The notes under the pieces are model-generated. The model was not told the origin of the DNA, ran no database searches, and worked only from the letters and a program-made list of their open reading frames with translations. Shown piece after piece: positions 1-6,753 of a DNA stretch of 15,365 nt. Origin of the DNA: JBEKTY01 sp049515555 (lineage in GTDB: Bacteria; Planctomycetota; Planctomycetia; Pirellulales; Thermoguttaceae). Position 1 is the stretch's first letter; each line of letters opens with the position of its first letter. A program made the position numbers and the translations under genes. The DNA lies in NCBI GenBank assembly GCA_049515555.1, contig JBEKTY010000181.1, forward strand, positions 1 through 15,365, written 5' to 3'.

Positions 1-1
1 C

Positions 2-490
2 GTCAACGTAACGGACGAGTGCGGCGAGGCGCTGAAGCTGAAGAACAGCGGCCGCGGCCTGGCCTTCGACGACCTGGACAACGACGGCCGCATCGACGTG
101 GTGATCCTCAACTCCAACGACAGGCCCACGATCCTCAGGAACGAGTCGGTAACGGGCAACCACTGGATCCAGATCCGCCTGCGGGGCGTCCAGAGCAACC
201 GGGACGGCGTGGGGGCCCGGGTGTACGTCGTGGCCGGCGACTTGCAGCAGATGGACGAGGTGCACAGCGGCCGCGGCTATCAGAGCCACTGGGGGACGCG
301 CTTGCACTTCGGGCTGGCGAAGAACCAGCGGGTCGAGCGGATCGAGGTACATTGGCCCCGCAGCGGGGTGGTGGACATCCTGGAGGACGTGCCGGTCGAC
401 CGGATGTTGACGATCGTGGAAGGCAGCGCGCAGTCGAAAGTGAAACCGCGGTTCATCTATCCCGTGCTCTCGGGGCCGCTAAGGAAATGA
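2..490 (+). CDS. FG-GAP/UnbV (CRTAC1-like) protein, 3' end only
   Basis: The gene enters from the left edge, so only the last 162 residues are visible. They contain one FG-GAP/VCBS calcium-loop repeat (DLDNDGRID, about residues 23-31 of the fragment) followed by an ASPIC/UnbV domain with the signature GVGARVYVVAG and the tail VHWPRSGVVDILEDVPVD. Proteins of this family are normally secreted seven-bladed propellers; their biochemical role is not established, so none is claimed. The fragment aligns without any gap to the last 163 codons of the gene ending at 3567. The next gene, a TPR protein, begins 72 bp downstream on the same strand, so the order UnbV-TPR-UnbV suggests a repeated UnbV/TPR unit. 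Confident of the family; the N-terminal part cannot be seen. Confidence 0.9.
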   Translation, partial: VNVTDECGEALKLKNSGRGLAFDDLDNDGRIDVVILNSNDRPTILRNESVTGNHWIQIRLRGVQSNRDGVGARVYVVAGDLQQMDEVHSGRGYQSHWGTRLHFGLAKNQRVERIEVHWPRSGVVDILEDVPVDRMLTIVEGSAQSKVKPRFIYPVLSGPLRK

Positions 491-512
491 TCGTCTCGCG
501 GGCGATTGGGTA
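62..512 (+). repeat. Left copy of duplicated UnbV 3' segment
   Basis: This segment aligns without gaps to 3139-3589 (offset 3077). By hand I count about 19 mismatches in the 429 coding bases and 2 in the 22 bases after the stop codon. Immediately upstream, bases 2-61 show about 17 mismatches in 60, so the similarity changes sharply near base 62. It ends near 512, where the two loci become unrelated. Confidence 0.88.
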
Positions 513-562
513 GCCCTGGGCTGCCAAGCGCGCCCTGGAGGCTTGGGGGGCCATGATGTAGC

Positions 563-1825
563 ATGAGCCGACGCAAGAGCCGCCACAAGGGCCGAAAACC
601 ACAGACCGCTCCGGTGCCGCAACAGACGCCTGCCGCAAAGAGGAGGTGGCGGCTGGCGTTGGCGGCGAGCATCTGTTTGGCGGCTGCCGCAAGTATCCTT
701 GGGTTCATCGGCCTAAAAAGCCGTGGCCCGTCGACGGAGACGCCGCCGGAATCGGCGGTACGGCAACCGCTGCCGTATGCCGCGAGCGAGAAAGAACAGG
801 CGCCGCGCCCGGCTCCTGCGCCGCCACCCGATCCGGCCGCGGACACCAAGGCCAAGATCGAAGCCCTGAAGCAAGAATCCCTGGCCGTTGCCAACCGCCT
901 CCGCGAGGATTATCCGGACAACATGGATGCTCTGGGACTGCTGGGCAAGGTCCAATACTACTACGGCAACACCGCACAGGCGATGGACTGCTGGGAGCAG
1001 TGCGTGCGGCGCGATCCGAGTCGCGATGACTTCTACGATGCGTTGGCGACGATCGCCCTGCGCAGGGCGGAGCACGAAAAGGCTGCCCAGTGGTGTCGCA
1101 AGGGATTGGCGCAGAACCCCGCGGCGCCTCACCTGCACGGGCGCCTCGGCGAGGCGCTCACCGGCCTGGGCAGGCTGGAGGAGGCCCTGCCCGAATTAGA
1201 ACGGGAAACCCGGCTCTCGCCCATGTATGCCGAGGGCCACTTCCTGCTGGGGCAGGCCTACTCGCTGCTGCACGAGTACCAGAAAGCCAAGACTTGCCAC
1301 GAGGCCGCGGTCAAGCTCGAGGCCAAGCAATGCAAGTACCACTTTGCGCTGGCCAGCGCCTGCACAAAGCTCGGCCTCGGCGCGGAGGCCCGGCAACACA
1401 GCGAGTGTATAAGACTGATGCGCGACAGTGCCCCGTCTTACGACGACCTCCTCGACGCCCGGCAGGCGGCGGCGGCGACTTGCGGCGACGCGGCGGCCGT
1501 GTACCGCAGCCAGCGGAACATTTCCAAGGCCGAAGAGCTGTTGAGAAGGGCGGCGGCTCTCGACTCGAAGAAGACGGATTACCGCACGCGCCTCGCCTTG
1601 GTTTTCACCGAGGCCGGGCGGCAGGCCGAGGCGGCCGAGGTGTGCAAGGAACTGATCGAGTTGGAGCCCAACAGCGCTGCCCATCACCTGAACCTGGGTG
1701 TCGTTTACGCCCGGATGAAACAATTCGACGCCGCGAGGAAGCTGGCGCGGCGCGCCTTGGAACTGGCCCCGGACAATCCGCAGTGCAAGAGATTCCACGA
1801 GCAGATGGAGAGGGCTCCCAGGTGA
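563..1825 (+). CDS. Membrane-anchored TPR-repeat protein
   Basis: A 420-residue protein. The N-terminus is basic (MSRRKSRHKGRK), followed by one hydrophobic segment at about residues 29-49 (LALAASICLAAAASILGFIG), then a Pro/Ala-rich linker to about residue 92. From about residue 100 to the end it is tetratricopeptide repeats, e.g. ALGLLGKVQYYYGNTAQAM and AHHLNLGVVYARMKQFDAA. The likely topology is a single-pass anchor with the TPR superhelix outside the cytoplasm, as a protein-interaction scaffold; partners are unknown. The ATG at 563 is the first start after an in-frame TGA at 554-556. The ribosome site is weak (G-run at 545-550). Its stop overlaps the start of the next gene (GTGA), so both are probably translated together. 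TPR plus CRTAC1-like pairs are a familiar arrangement, which supports a joint function. Confidence 0.88.
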   Translation: MSRRKSRHKGRKPQTAPVPQQTPAAKRRWRLALAASICLAAAASILGFIGLKSRGPSTETPPESAVRQPLPYAASEKEQAPRPAPAPPPDPAADTKAKIEALKQESLAVANRLREDYPDNMDALGLLGKVQYYYGNTAQAMDCWEQCVRRDPSRDDFYDALATIALRRAEHEKAAQWCRKGLAQNPAAPHLHGRLGEALTGLGRLEEALPELERETRLSPMYAEGHFLLGQAYSLLHEYQKAKTCHEAAVKLEAKQCKYHFALASACTKLGLGAEARQHSECIRLMRDSAPSYDDLLDARQAAAATCGDAAAVYRSQRNISKAEELLRRAAALDSKKTDYRTRLALVFTEAGRQAEAAEVCKELIELEPNSAAHHLNLGVVYARMKQFDAARKLARRALELAPDNPQCKRFHEQMERAPR

Positions 1826-3567
1826 GAACAGGACTGCCCAAGCGGCGACGCTTGCGCACCCTGCGGGCGATCGTCGCCGTCCTGCCGGCGGTCCTGGTTC
1901 TTGCCGCGGCAGGCGCCGATTGCCCAATCAAGTTTCGCGACGTAACCGCGGAGACCGGAATCGACTTTGTTCACACGCACGGCGGCAGTGGCAGGAAGTA
2001 CATCATGGAGACGGTCAGTGCCGGACTGGCCCTGTTCGATTATGACAACGACGGGCTGACCGACATTTACTTCGTGAACGGCCGACCGTTGCTGGGGACG
2101 AGGACAAGAGCCCAGCCCAAGAACCGCTTGTACCGTAACCTGGGAAAATTCAAGTTCCAGGACGTGACAGACCGTGCCGGCGTGGATGGTGGAGGAGGTT
2201 ACGGGCTGGGGGCCTGCGTGGGCGATTACGACAATGACGGCTACCAAGACCTGTACTTGAGCAACTATGGCGAAAACGTCTTGTACCACAACAACGGGGA
2301 CGGGACGTTTACCGACGTGACCCGGAAGGCCGGCGTGGGGCGTGGCAACAAGGTCGGCGCGGGGGCGTGTTTCCTCGATTACGACAACGACGGCCGCCTG
2401 GACCTGTTTGCCGCCAACTACGTCAAGTTCGCTTACAAGGACCACGAGATACGCACCTACCGCGGATTCCACGTGTACTACGGCCCCAGACCGTTCGCTC
2501 CGGAGACGCACAACCTTTTCCATAACAACGGCGACGGGACTTTCACGGACGTCAGCCGGGAGTCGGGCATCGCCGCGCATCCGACCTACGGCATGGGCGT
2601 GGTCGCCGCTGATTACGACAACGATGGCTACCCGGACATCTTCGTCGCCAATGACGCTTCGGCAAACGCCCTGTTTCACAACAAGGGGCGCGGAACGTTC
2701 GAAGAGGTCGGTCAGACCGCCGGCGTAGCATACGACGTGAACGGCGCGGGCAAGGGGAACATGGCGCCGGAATGCGGCGACTACGACAACAGCGGCCTGC
2801 TCAGCTTCTATGTCACCTCGTACCAAGCTCAGATGCCCACGCTCTTCAAGAACATGGGTCATGGCGTTTTCGAGGACGTAACCCTGCAAAGCGGCGCGGG
2901 CCGCGGCATGCTCCCCTACGTCACCTGGGGCTGCGGGTTCGTCGATTTCGACAACGACGGCCATCGCGACCTGTTCGTGGTCTGCGGCCATTTGCAGGAC
3001 AATGTGGAACTCTACGACGACACCACCGCGTACCGCTGCCGCAACTTCGTACTGCGGAACATGGGCAACGGGAAGTTCGTTGACGTGACAGACCAGTGCG
3101 GCGACGTGGCGAAACTGAAGATGAGCGGCCGGGGAGCCGCCTTCGACGACCTGGACAACGACGGCCGCATCGACGTGGTGATCCTCAACTCCAACGACAA
3201 GCCCACGATCCTCAGGAACGAGTCGGTTACGGGCAACCACTGGATCCAGATCCGCCTGCGCGGCGTCAAGAGCAATCGGGACGGCGTGGGGGCCCGGGTT
3301 TACGTCGTGGCCGGCGATTTGCAGCAGATGGACGAAGTGCACAGCGGCCGCGGCTATCAGAGCCATTGGGGGACGCGCTTGCACTTCGGGCTGGCGAAGA
3401 ACGAGCGGGTCGAGCGGATCGAGGTGCACTGGCCCCGCAGCGGGGTGGTGGACATCCTGGAGGACGTGCCGGTCGATCAGATGTTGATGATCGTGGAAGG
3501 CAGCGCGCAGTCGAAAGCGAAGCCGCGGTTCATCTATCCCGTGCTCTCGGGGCCGCTGCGGAAATGA
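1822..3567 (+). CDS. Secreted FG-GAP propeller with UnbV domain (CRTAC1-like)
   Basis: A 581-residue protein from GTG 1822. I chose this start because it overlaps the TPR stop (GTGA), has GGAGAGGG at 1807-1814 seven bases upstream, and gives a signal peptide: basic RRRLRTLR then a hydrophobic run to about residue 32 (AAAGAD). The open frame continues upstream to 1090 only as a shadow of the TPR gene. Seven FG-GAP/VCBS repeats begin near residues 73, 135, 186, 264, 320, 375 and 442 (DYDNDG-type calcium loops), enough for a seven-bladed propeller. The fifth is degenerate (DYDNSGLLS, lacking the fourth and last acidic positions). The ASPIC/UnbV domain covers about residues 485-556 (GVGARVYV, VHSGRGYQSHWGTRLHFGL). 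Location is periplasmic or extracellular; the molecular role is unknown. The 3' end overlaps the opposing nitrilase gene by 34 bp. Confidence 0.92.
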   Translation: MRTGLPKRRRLRTLRAIVAVLPAVLVLAAAGADCPIKFRDVTAETGIDFVHTHGGSGRKYIMETVSAGLALFDYDNDGLTDIYFVNGRPLLGTRTRAQPKNRLYRNLGKFKFQDVTDRAGVDGGGGYGLGACVGDYDNDGYQDLYLSNYGENVLYHNNGDGTFTDVTRKAGVGRGNKVGAGACFLDYDNDGRLDLFAANYVKFAYKDHEIRTYRGFHVYYGPRPFAPETHNLFHNNGDGTFTDVSRESGIAAHPTYGMGVVAADYDNDGYPDIFVANDASANALFHNKGRGTFEEVGQTAGVAYDVNGAGKGNMAPECGDYDNSGLLSFYVTSYQAQMPTLFKNMGHGVFEDVTLQSGAGRGMLPYVTWGCGFVDFDNDGHRDLFVVCGHLQDNVELYDDTTAYRCRNFVLRNMGNGKFVDVTDQCGDVAKLKMSGRGAAFDDLDNDGRIDVVILNSNDKPTILRNESVTGNHWIQIRLRGVKSNRDGVGARVYVVAGDLQQMDEVHSGRGYQSHWGTRLHFGLAKNERVERIEVHWPRSGVVDILEDVPVDQMLMIVEGSAQSKAKPRFIYPVLSGPLRK

Positions 3568-3589
3568 TCGTCTCGCGGGCGATCGGGCA
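3139..3589 (+). repeat. Right copy of duplicated UnbV 3' segment
   Basis: This is the partner of 62-512. At this locus the last ~55 bp of the repeat also encode, on the minus strand, the last ~18 residues of the nitrilase-family protein, so the left copy carries an antisense remnant of that tail without the rest of the gene. Confidence 0.85.
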
Positions 3590-4526
3590 GCGGCGGAACC
3601 TGGCCGGCCCGATAGATCGGCTGCCGGTAGAGCGGATAGGCTTCGGTCCGCAGATGGGCCAACAGGTGGTGGCCCCGGCGGCGGCGGCGCTCGGCCCGCA
3701 GCGCAGCCAGGTCGATCGGCCCGACCACGATCTTCTCACCCGGGCCGGGGTCGGCCTGGCTCAGCACGCGGCCGTCGTAATCGACGACCATGCTGCCGCC
3801 CGGCCAACTGAAGGGCGGATAGTTCTGCAGGCTTGCGGCCTGGTTGGCCGCCACGACGTAGGCCATGTTCTCGATCGCCCGCACGCGGTTGACCATCGTC
3901 CACCAGTCCAGCGGCGGCGCGGTTCCCCAGGGGGCCATATAGGCCGAGACCCGCACCAGGACCTCGGCCCCGCCAAGGGCCAGTTGGCGGATGGCCTCGG
4001 GGAAGAGCCAGTCGTAGCAGATGGCCGCGCCCAGCCGGCCGATCCCGGTCTGGGCCACGGGAAACAGCGGCTCGTCGTATCCGTCGAGGTCGTGCGGACT
4101 GGTGTGCAGCTCCCAGGGCAGCCAGGTGTGGACTTTGCGGTATTTCAGCACGATGCCCTCGGGGCCGATCAGGCACGTCGTGTTGAACACGCGGCCGGGC
4201 CACCGCGGGTCGGATTCCAGGAAAGTGCCGGTTTGGATGTAGATGCCCCGTTGCGCCGCCTTCTGCCTGTAGCGATCGGTGTGCTCGTTGGGGATGGGCA
4301 GCGCCAACTTGTCGTGGATCTCCTGGAGCGTGGCGTAAATCGGCGCCGCGTGTGCGAACTCGGGAAACACCACCAGCCGCACGTCAAAGAAAGGCTCGTA
4401 ACCGTCCACCGCGTAGTCGATCATTTGCAGCATCCGCTCCGCGCGGCCGGCGATCTCGTCCCGGCTGCGCGGATTCGGCATGTCGAGCTGGCAGGCCGCC
4501 GCGTAGAATCGTTCGCAAACCGTCAT
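3534..4526 (-). CDS. Carbon-nitrogen hydrolase (nitrilase superfamily)
   Basis: A 330-residue cytoplasmic enzyme with no signal peptide. The nitrilase-fold catalytic triad is visible from ATG 4526: Glu56 in VVFPEF, Lys131 in KYRKVH and Cys170 in ICYDW. The downstream segment AIENMAYVVAANQA is also typical. Family members hydrolyse C-N bonds of nitriles, amides or N-carbamoyl compounds; the substrate cannot be told from sequence. ATG 4526 is preferred over TTG 4532 because an AAGGG site lies nine bases upstream of it. The C-terminal ~16 residues (RPRDDHFRSGPESTG) lie in the shared repeat and overlap the convergent UnbV gene, so they may be a recent extension. Repeat copy A begins about 30 bp upstream of the start. 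No obvious metabolic partner is adjacent. Confidence 0.9.
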   Translation of the reverse strand: MTVCERFYAAACQLDMPNPRSRDEIAGRAERMLQMIDYAVDGYEPFFDVRLVVFPEFAHAAPIYATLQEIHDKLALPIPNEHTDRYRQKAAQRGIYIQTGTFLESDPRWPGRVFNTTCLIGPEGIVLKYRKVHTWLPWELHTSPHDLDGYDEPLFPVAQTGIGRLGAAICYDWLFPEAIRQLALGGAEVLVRVSAYMAPWGTAPPLDWWTMVNRVRAIENMAYVVAANQAASLQNYPPFSWPGGSMVVDYDGRVLSQADPGPGEKIVVGPIDLAALRAERRRRRGHHLLAHLRTEAYPLYRQPIYRAGQVPPLPDRPRDDHFRSGPESTG

Positions 4527-4556
4527 GCTCAAAGGCCCTTTCGATTGTGATCCTCG

Positions 4557-4643
4557 CTCGTCACTCGCGGACCAGCCCCGCCGTTTCGCCGGTCGTGGCG
4601 GGCACCGTTTGTCCGCGGGTTATTGTACCAATCCGCACGGTTC
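4557..4643. repeat. Dispersed ~90-bp repeat, copy A
   Basis: First of three copies in the same orientation (others at 5256-5353 and 8547-8650). Shared landmarks on the plus strand are GCGGACCAGCCCC, CCGTTTCGCCG and TTATTGTACC, then ATCCGCACGG. Read on the minus strand it encodes VRIGT(I)T...TGETAGLVRE and a stop, matching the C-terminus of the binding-protein fusion at 8551. It lies just upstream of the nitrilase start. It could be a relic gene 3' end or a small mobile or regulatory repeat. Confidence 0.85.
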
Positions 4644-4694
4644 AGGGCGAAGCGACCGAGACGGTACAACCTCCCGTGGTGCTTTCCTCACCAA

Positions 4695-4723
4695 TTGCCG
4701 GGCGTCTTCCGAAGATGTAGAAT
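4695..4723 (+). promoter_or_regulatory. Putative sigma70 promoter for the antitoxin gene
   Basis: A -35-like TTGCCG at 4695-4700 is followed after 17 bp by a -10-like TAGAAT at 4718-4723. Transcription would begin near 4730, giving a leader of about 65 bases to the ATG at 4796. This is a motif match only. Confidence 0.45.
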
Positions 4724-4795
4724 GAGAAATGGCCTGGAAGCCTGTGCCACTTACATCGGAGGGGTCGGAAGTGCCCACAAACGCGGAGGATGACC

Positions 4796-5008
4796 ATGGT
4801 TGCTGTTCAGCTCGATCAAGGTCGCGAAGAAGTCTTGGAGCAACTCGCGAGAGCGGAAGGCGCGAGGCCCGCCGATATTGCTCGGCGAGTGCTTGAGGAC
4901 TACCTCGATTTCCAGTCACTGCCGAAGGACGATGTTGCAGATTGGGCGGAGGCGTCGGCTGCATTGGCGCCGGAAGTCATGGGCGACGAGAATTGGGACG
5001 ACCAGTAA
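4796..5008 (+). CDS. RHH-type antitoxin of a MazEF-like module
   Basis: A 70-residue protein. The N-terminal half (VAVQLDQGREEVLEQLARA, then ARPADIARRVLEDYL) fits a ribbon-helix-helix DNA-binding fold: a short beta strand and two helices. The acidic C-terminus (about residues 45-70, ending GDENWDDQ) is what is expected for the toxin-binding tail. I chose ATG 4796 over ATG 4790 because GGAGG at 4785-4789 touches the earlier codon but sits six bases from the later one. A MazF start codon follows one base after its stop, the standard antitoxin-toxin order, but the toxin is truncated, so this is now an orphan antitoxin. Such antitoxins usually repress their own promoter (family knowledge); a plausible promoter lies at 4695-4723. 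Confidence 0.78.
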   Translation: MVAVQLDQGREEVLEQLARAEGARPADIARRVLEDYLDFQSLPKDDVADWAEASAALAPEVMGDENWDDQ

Positions 5009-5009
5009 C

Positions 5010-5066
5010 ATGGACCGCGGCGAAGTTTGGTGGGCCGATCTGCCACAACCAGACGAGAGACGTTAA
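5010..5066 (+). pseudogene. Truncated MazF/PemK toxin remnant (18 codons)
   Basis: Only MDRGEVWWADLPQPDERR remains before a TAA. This is the characteristic first beta strand of MazF-type endoribonucleases (RGxVWWADLP), and the break falls where intact members continue into the hydrophobic core strand. A normal MazF is about 110 residues, so some 80% is missing. The sequence after 5066 shows no continuation in any frame and runs into repeat-like DNA. The product would lack the catalytic site and should be non-toxic. Confidence 0.82.
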
Positions 5067-5230
5067 TAATGCCCTGAAGTTCGCGATGGGGATTCCGTAG
5101 CTGGTGCTTGCCCTCCAGTTGGCCAAAAAAGGGAGACACAAAGGCGGGGACAAAAAGGTGATAACCGCCAAGTAGAGAGAACTTGGGTAGCTCGGCGGTG
5201 AATATTTTCTATCTTAACTTTGCGGGAGCG

Positions 5231-5254
5231 TGCCCTACAGCCTTTGTCAGGGCA
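5231..5254. repeat. Small hairpin TGCCCTACA / TGTCAGGGCA
   Basis: TGCCCTACA at 5231-5239 pairs with TGT plus AGGGCA at 5245-5254, with one bulged C and a five-base loop (GCCTT). It directly abuts repeat copy B, and has no U-run that would make it a clear terminator. Confidence 0.6.
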
Positions 5255-5255
5255 A

Positions 5256-5353
5256 CTCGTTACTGGCGGACCAGCCCCACCGTTTCGCCGCTCCCGGCTG
5301 GCAGCGTTCGCCGGTTATTGTACCCATCTGCACGGTCCGAACCAATCCGCCGA
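5256..5353. repeat. Dispersed ~90-bp repeat, copy B
   Basis: Second copy of the repeat at 4557 and 8547. Compared with copies A and C it has a net four-base deletion just after the TTATTGTACC landmark (minus-strand sense), which breaks the reading frame that A and C share. With C it also shares an extension (CGAACCA, then TCCGCC and AGG) that copy A lacks. Confidence 0.85.
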
Positions 5354-5415
5354 GGCCACCAGTACGTGGAATGACCGGCCGGCCACTTCATCCAAGAACC
5401 TCCCAAGAGCGGGCG

Positions 5416-5467
5416 CGGGGGCAGGAGGGGGAAGGCGGCCATGGCCGCCTTCCCCCTCCTGCCCCCG
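5416..5467. repeat. 52-bp perfect palindrome without spacer
   Basis: Each 26-base half is the exact reverse complement of the other, centred on the GGCCATGGCC core between 5441 and 5442. One half is purine-rich (G-runs with GGAGGGGGAAGG) and the other pyrimidine-rich. Symmetry fails at once beyond 5416 and 5467. It can form a very stable hairpin or cruciform and could stop transcription on either strand, but has no U-tract. Confidence 0.95.
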
Positions 5468-5549
5468 TTGGTTCACCGCTTTCCCCCGGTTAGCCTCAGT
5501 CCTGTCGGGCGAAATCAAATTTCCTATCAGTACACCCCGCCGCCGCGTA

Positions 5550-5579
5550 CTGGCAGCCGACGCACCCGGCGGTTACAAT
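5550..5579 (+). promoter_or_regulatory. Putative promoter for the protease gene
   Basis: CTGGCA at 5550-5555 (4/6 to the -35 consensus) and TACAAT at 5574-5579 (5/6 to -10) are 18 bp apart. The predicted leader to GTG 5658 is about 70 bases. Motif match only. Confidence 0.35.
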
Positions 5580-5657
5580 AACTGCCACGCTGGGCACTCT
5601 GGAAACGAAGCCTGAGGAGGCGCGGCCCGACGACGTATGTAGGAAAGCAGGTGCCAA

Positions 5658-6542
5658 GTGACGGAGTTCAGCCAGTTCGAGAAGAAGCAGGAGATGACGC
5701 GAGTCTCCGGCGCGATGGCGCTGCGCACGAAGCCCGCCCTGGCTGCCATCTACGGCGTAATTTCCAAGAACGATGGGGAGTTGATCGGCTCCGGCACGTT
5801 TCTACGCATCCGCGGCAAGACCTACCTCCTCACGGCGAAACACGTGATCGACCTGGCCAAGAACTACGCTTTGTTGGCCCATACGACCAGTTGCGGAGGG
5901 CACCCGGCCCCCTTCAGCCACCCTTTCCGGTGGCTGCCCAAGCCCGTGGATCTTGCGGTCACGTGCATTGACGAGAGCGCGCTCGAGAATACCGGAGTCA
6001 TCCCGTTCAACGTCGAAACAATCGCCACCGATTCCTCCGGCCTTGAGAGGCACTTCCTCTTCTGCCACGGATACCCGTGCCACAAAAGCAAGCCCATACG
6101 CATCGAGGGCGGGGGCGTCCATTCGGAATCGATGCCCTTCCACACGTCAGACGCAACGACTTCTTGGGATCAATTCGATCCGGCGATCCACACCGTGGTG
6201 GGTTACCCCGACGTCGGATGGTTCGACGCTAACGGCCCGATCCCCAGGCCGGACGCTCGCTGTATGAGCGGTTCGGCGCTCTGGCAGACTCATCGCTCGT
6301 CCGCCCCGGCCGACATCTGGACCCCGGATATGGCCCAGATCGCTGGAGTGCTCATCCTCTGGGATCAGAAATCCGAATCCCTCGTCGCCACACGCGCCGA
6401 GGTGGTACGGGACTTCCTACTCGACGCCGTTCGACACGAAGCCGCGTATTTCCGGTGGCGCGATCGAGGGGAGCCACAGGCGGACGACTGGGCTGATTGG
6501 TTTGAGGTCGTGCGGGAGGTCGGCTCTCTGTCGTCGGTGTAA
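5658..6542 (+). CDS. Trypsin-like serine protease, apparently cytoplasmic
   Basis: A 294-residue protein with the order of a chymotrypsin-fold triad: GSGTFL then LLTAKHVI (His62), VDLAV (Asp98) and CMSGSALW (Ser204, in place of the usual GDSGG). Spacing fits one small trypsin-like domain of about 190 residues, followed by a ~90-residue tail rich in Trp and acidic residues with no recognised domain. There is no signal peptide or membrane segment, unlike HtrA/Deg proteases, and no PDZ domain. GTG 5658 is the first start after an in-frame TAG at 5640-5642; a purine-rich AGGAAAG lies about ten bases upstream. The gene stands alone between repeats. The replaced Asp before the serine is common in divergent members. 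Protease fold is likely; the target is unknown. Confidence 0.75.
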   Translation: MTEFSQFEKKQEMTRVSGAMALRTKPALAAIYGVISKNDGELIGSGTFLRIRGKTYLLTAKHVIDLAKNYALLAHTTSCGGHPAPFSHPFRWLPKPVDLAVTCIDESALENTGVIPFNVETIATDSSGLERHFLFCHGYPCHKSKPIRIEGGGVHSESMPFHTSDATTSWDQFDPAIHTVVGYPDVGWFDANGPIPRPDARCMSGSALWQTHRSSAPADIWTPDMAQIAGVLILWDQKSESLVATRAEVVRDFLLDAVRHEAAYFRWRDRGEPQADDWADWFEVVREVGSLSSV

Positions 6543-6615
6543 GGAGAGCGTTCGCAGATCACGGTCGTCCTCCGGACCGCCCAGGCCCACGCGACGAGGT
6601 TACGGGGGAGACAAT

Positions 6616-6691
6616 GGGCGCATATAATGGGTGGTGTGGTGAACAGATGCATCGTATCCTGCCCAGTATATGCGCCTGTCCCCTTTATTCC
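6616..6691. repeat. 76-bp palindromic repeat, copy 1
   Basis: It matches 8113-8188 in the same orientation with about 6 mismatches in 76 and no gaps. Its ends are inverted: GGCGCATATA at the left and TATATGCGCC followed by TGTCCCC at the right. In this copy the left GGGGAC end is altered. It lies between the convergent ends of the protease and PIN genes. Confidence 0.9.
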
Positions 6692-6753
6692 TTCTACGCC
6701 CGCATTGCTGGCATTGAATGCGATGCTAGCGGGCGAATTTTGCAGAACAAATG

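Larger units (their letters stand above)
5067..5657. other. Gene-free repeat region of about 590 bp
   Basis: No credible gene was found here. It begins with a segment of unknown origin (5067-5120), then A-rich stretches around GGCGGGGACAAAAAGG (about 5124-5156) that resemble the GGGGAC-type ends of other repeats in the window. Next come a hairpin at 5231-5254, repeat copy B at 5256-5353, a perfect palindrome at 5416-5467 and a possible promoter at 5550-5579. The clustering of unrelated palindromes suggests a long-standing insertion hot spot. Confidence 0.7.

Noticed and set aside
1090..1821. N-terminal extension of the second UnbV protein back to 1090
   Set aside because: That part overlaps the TPR gene in another frame and reads as Arg/Gly/Pro-rich shadow; the GTG at 1822 has a ribosome site and starts a signal peptide.
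1705..3429. 574-codon minus-strand frame opposite the UnbV gene
   Set aside because: Its Val/His-rich translation mirrors the repeated DYDNDG codons of the plus-strand FG-GAP repeats; no domain is recognisable and the plus strand codes a clear protein.
5067..5171. Minus-strand coding frame over the antitoxin and toxin stub (4977-5171)
   Set aside because: It runs antisense to the antitoxin/MazF junction and into repeat DNA, and has no ribosome site or recognisable motif.
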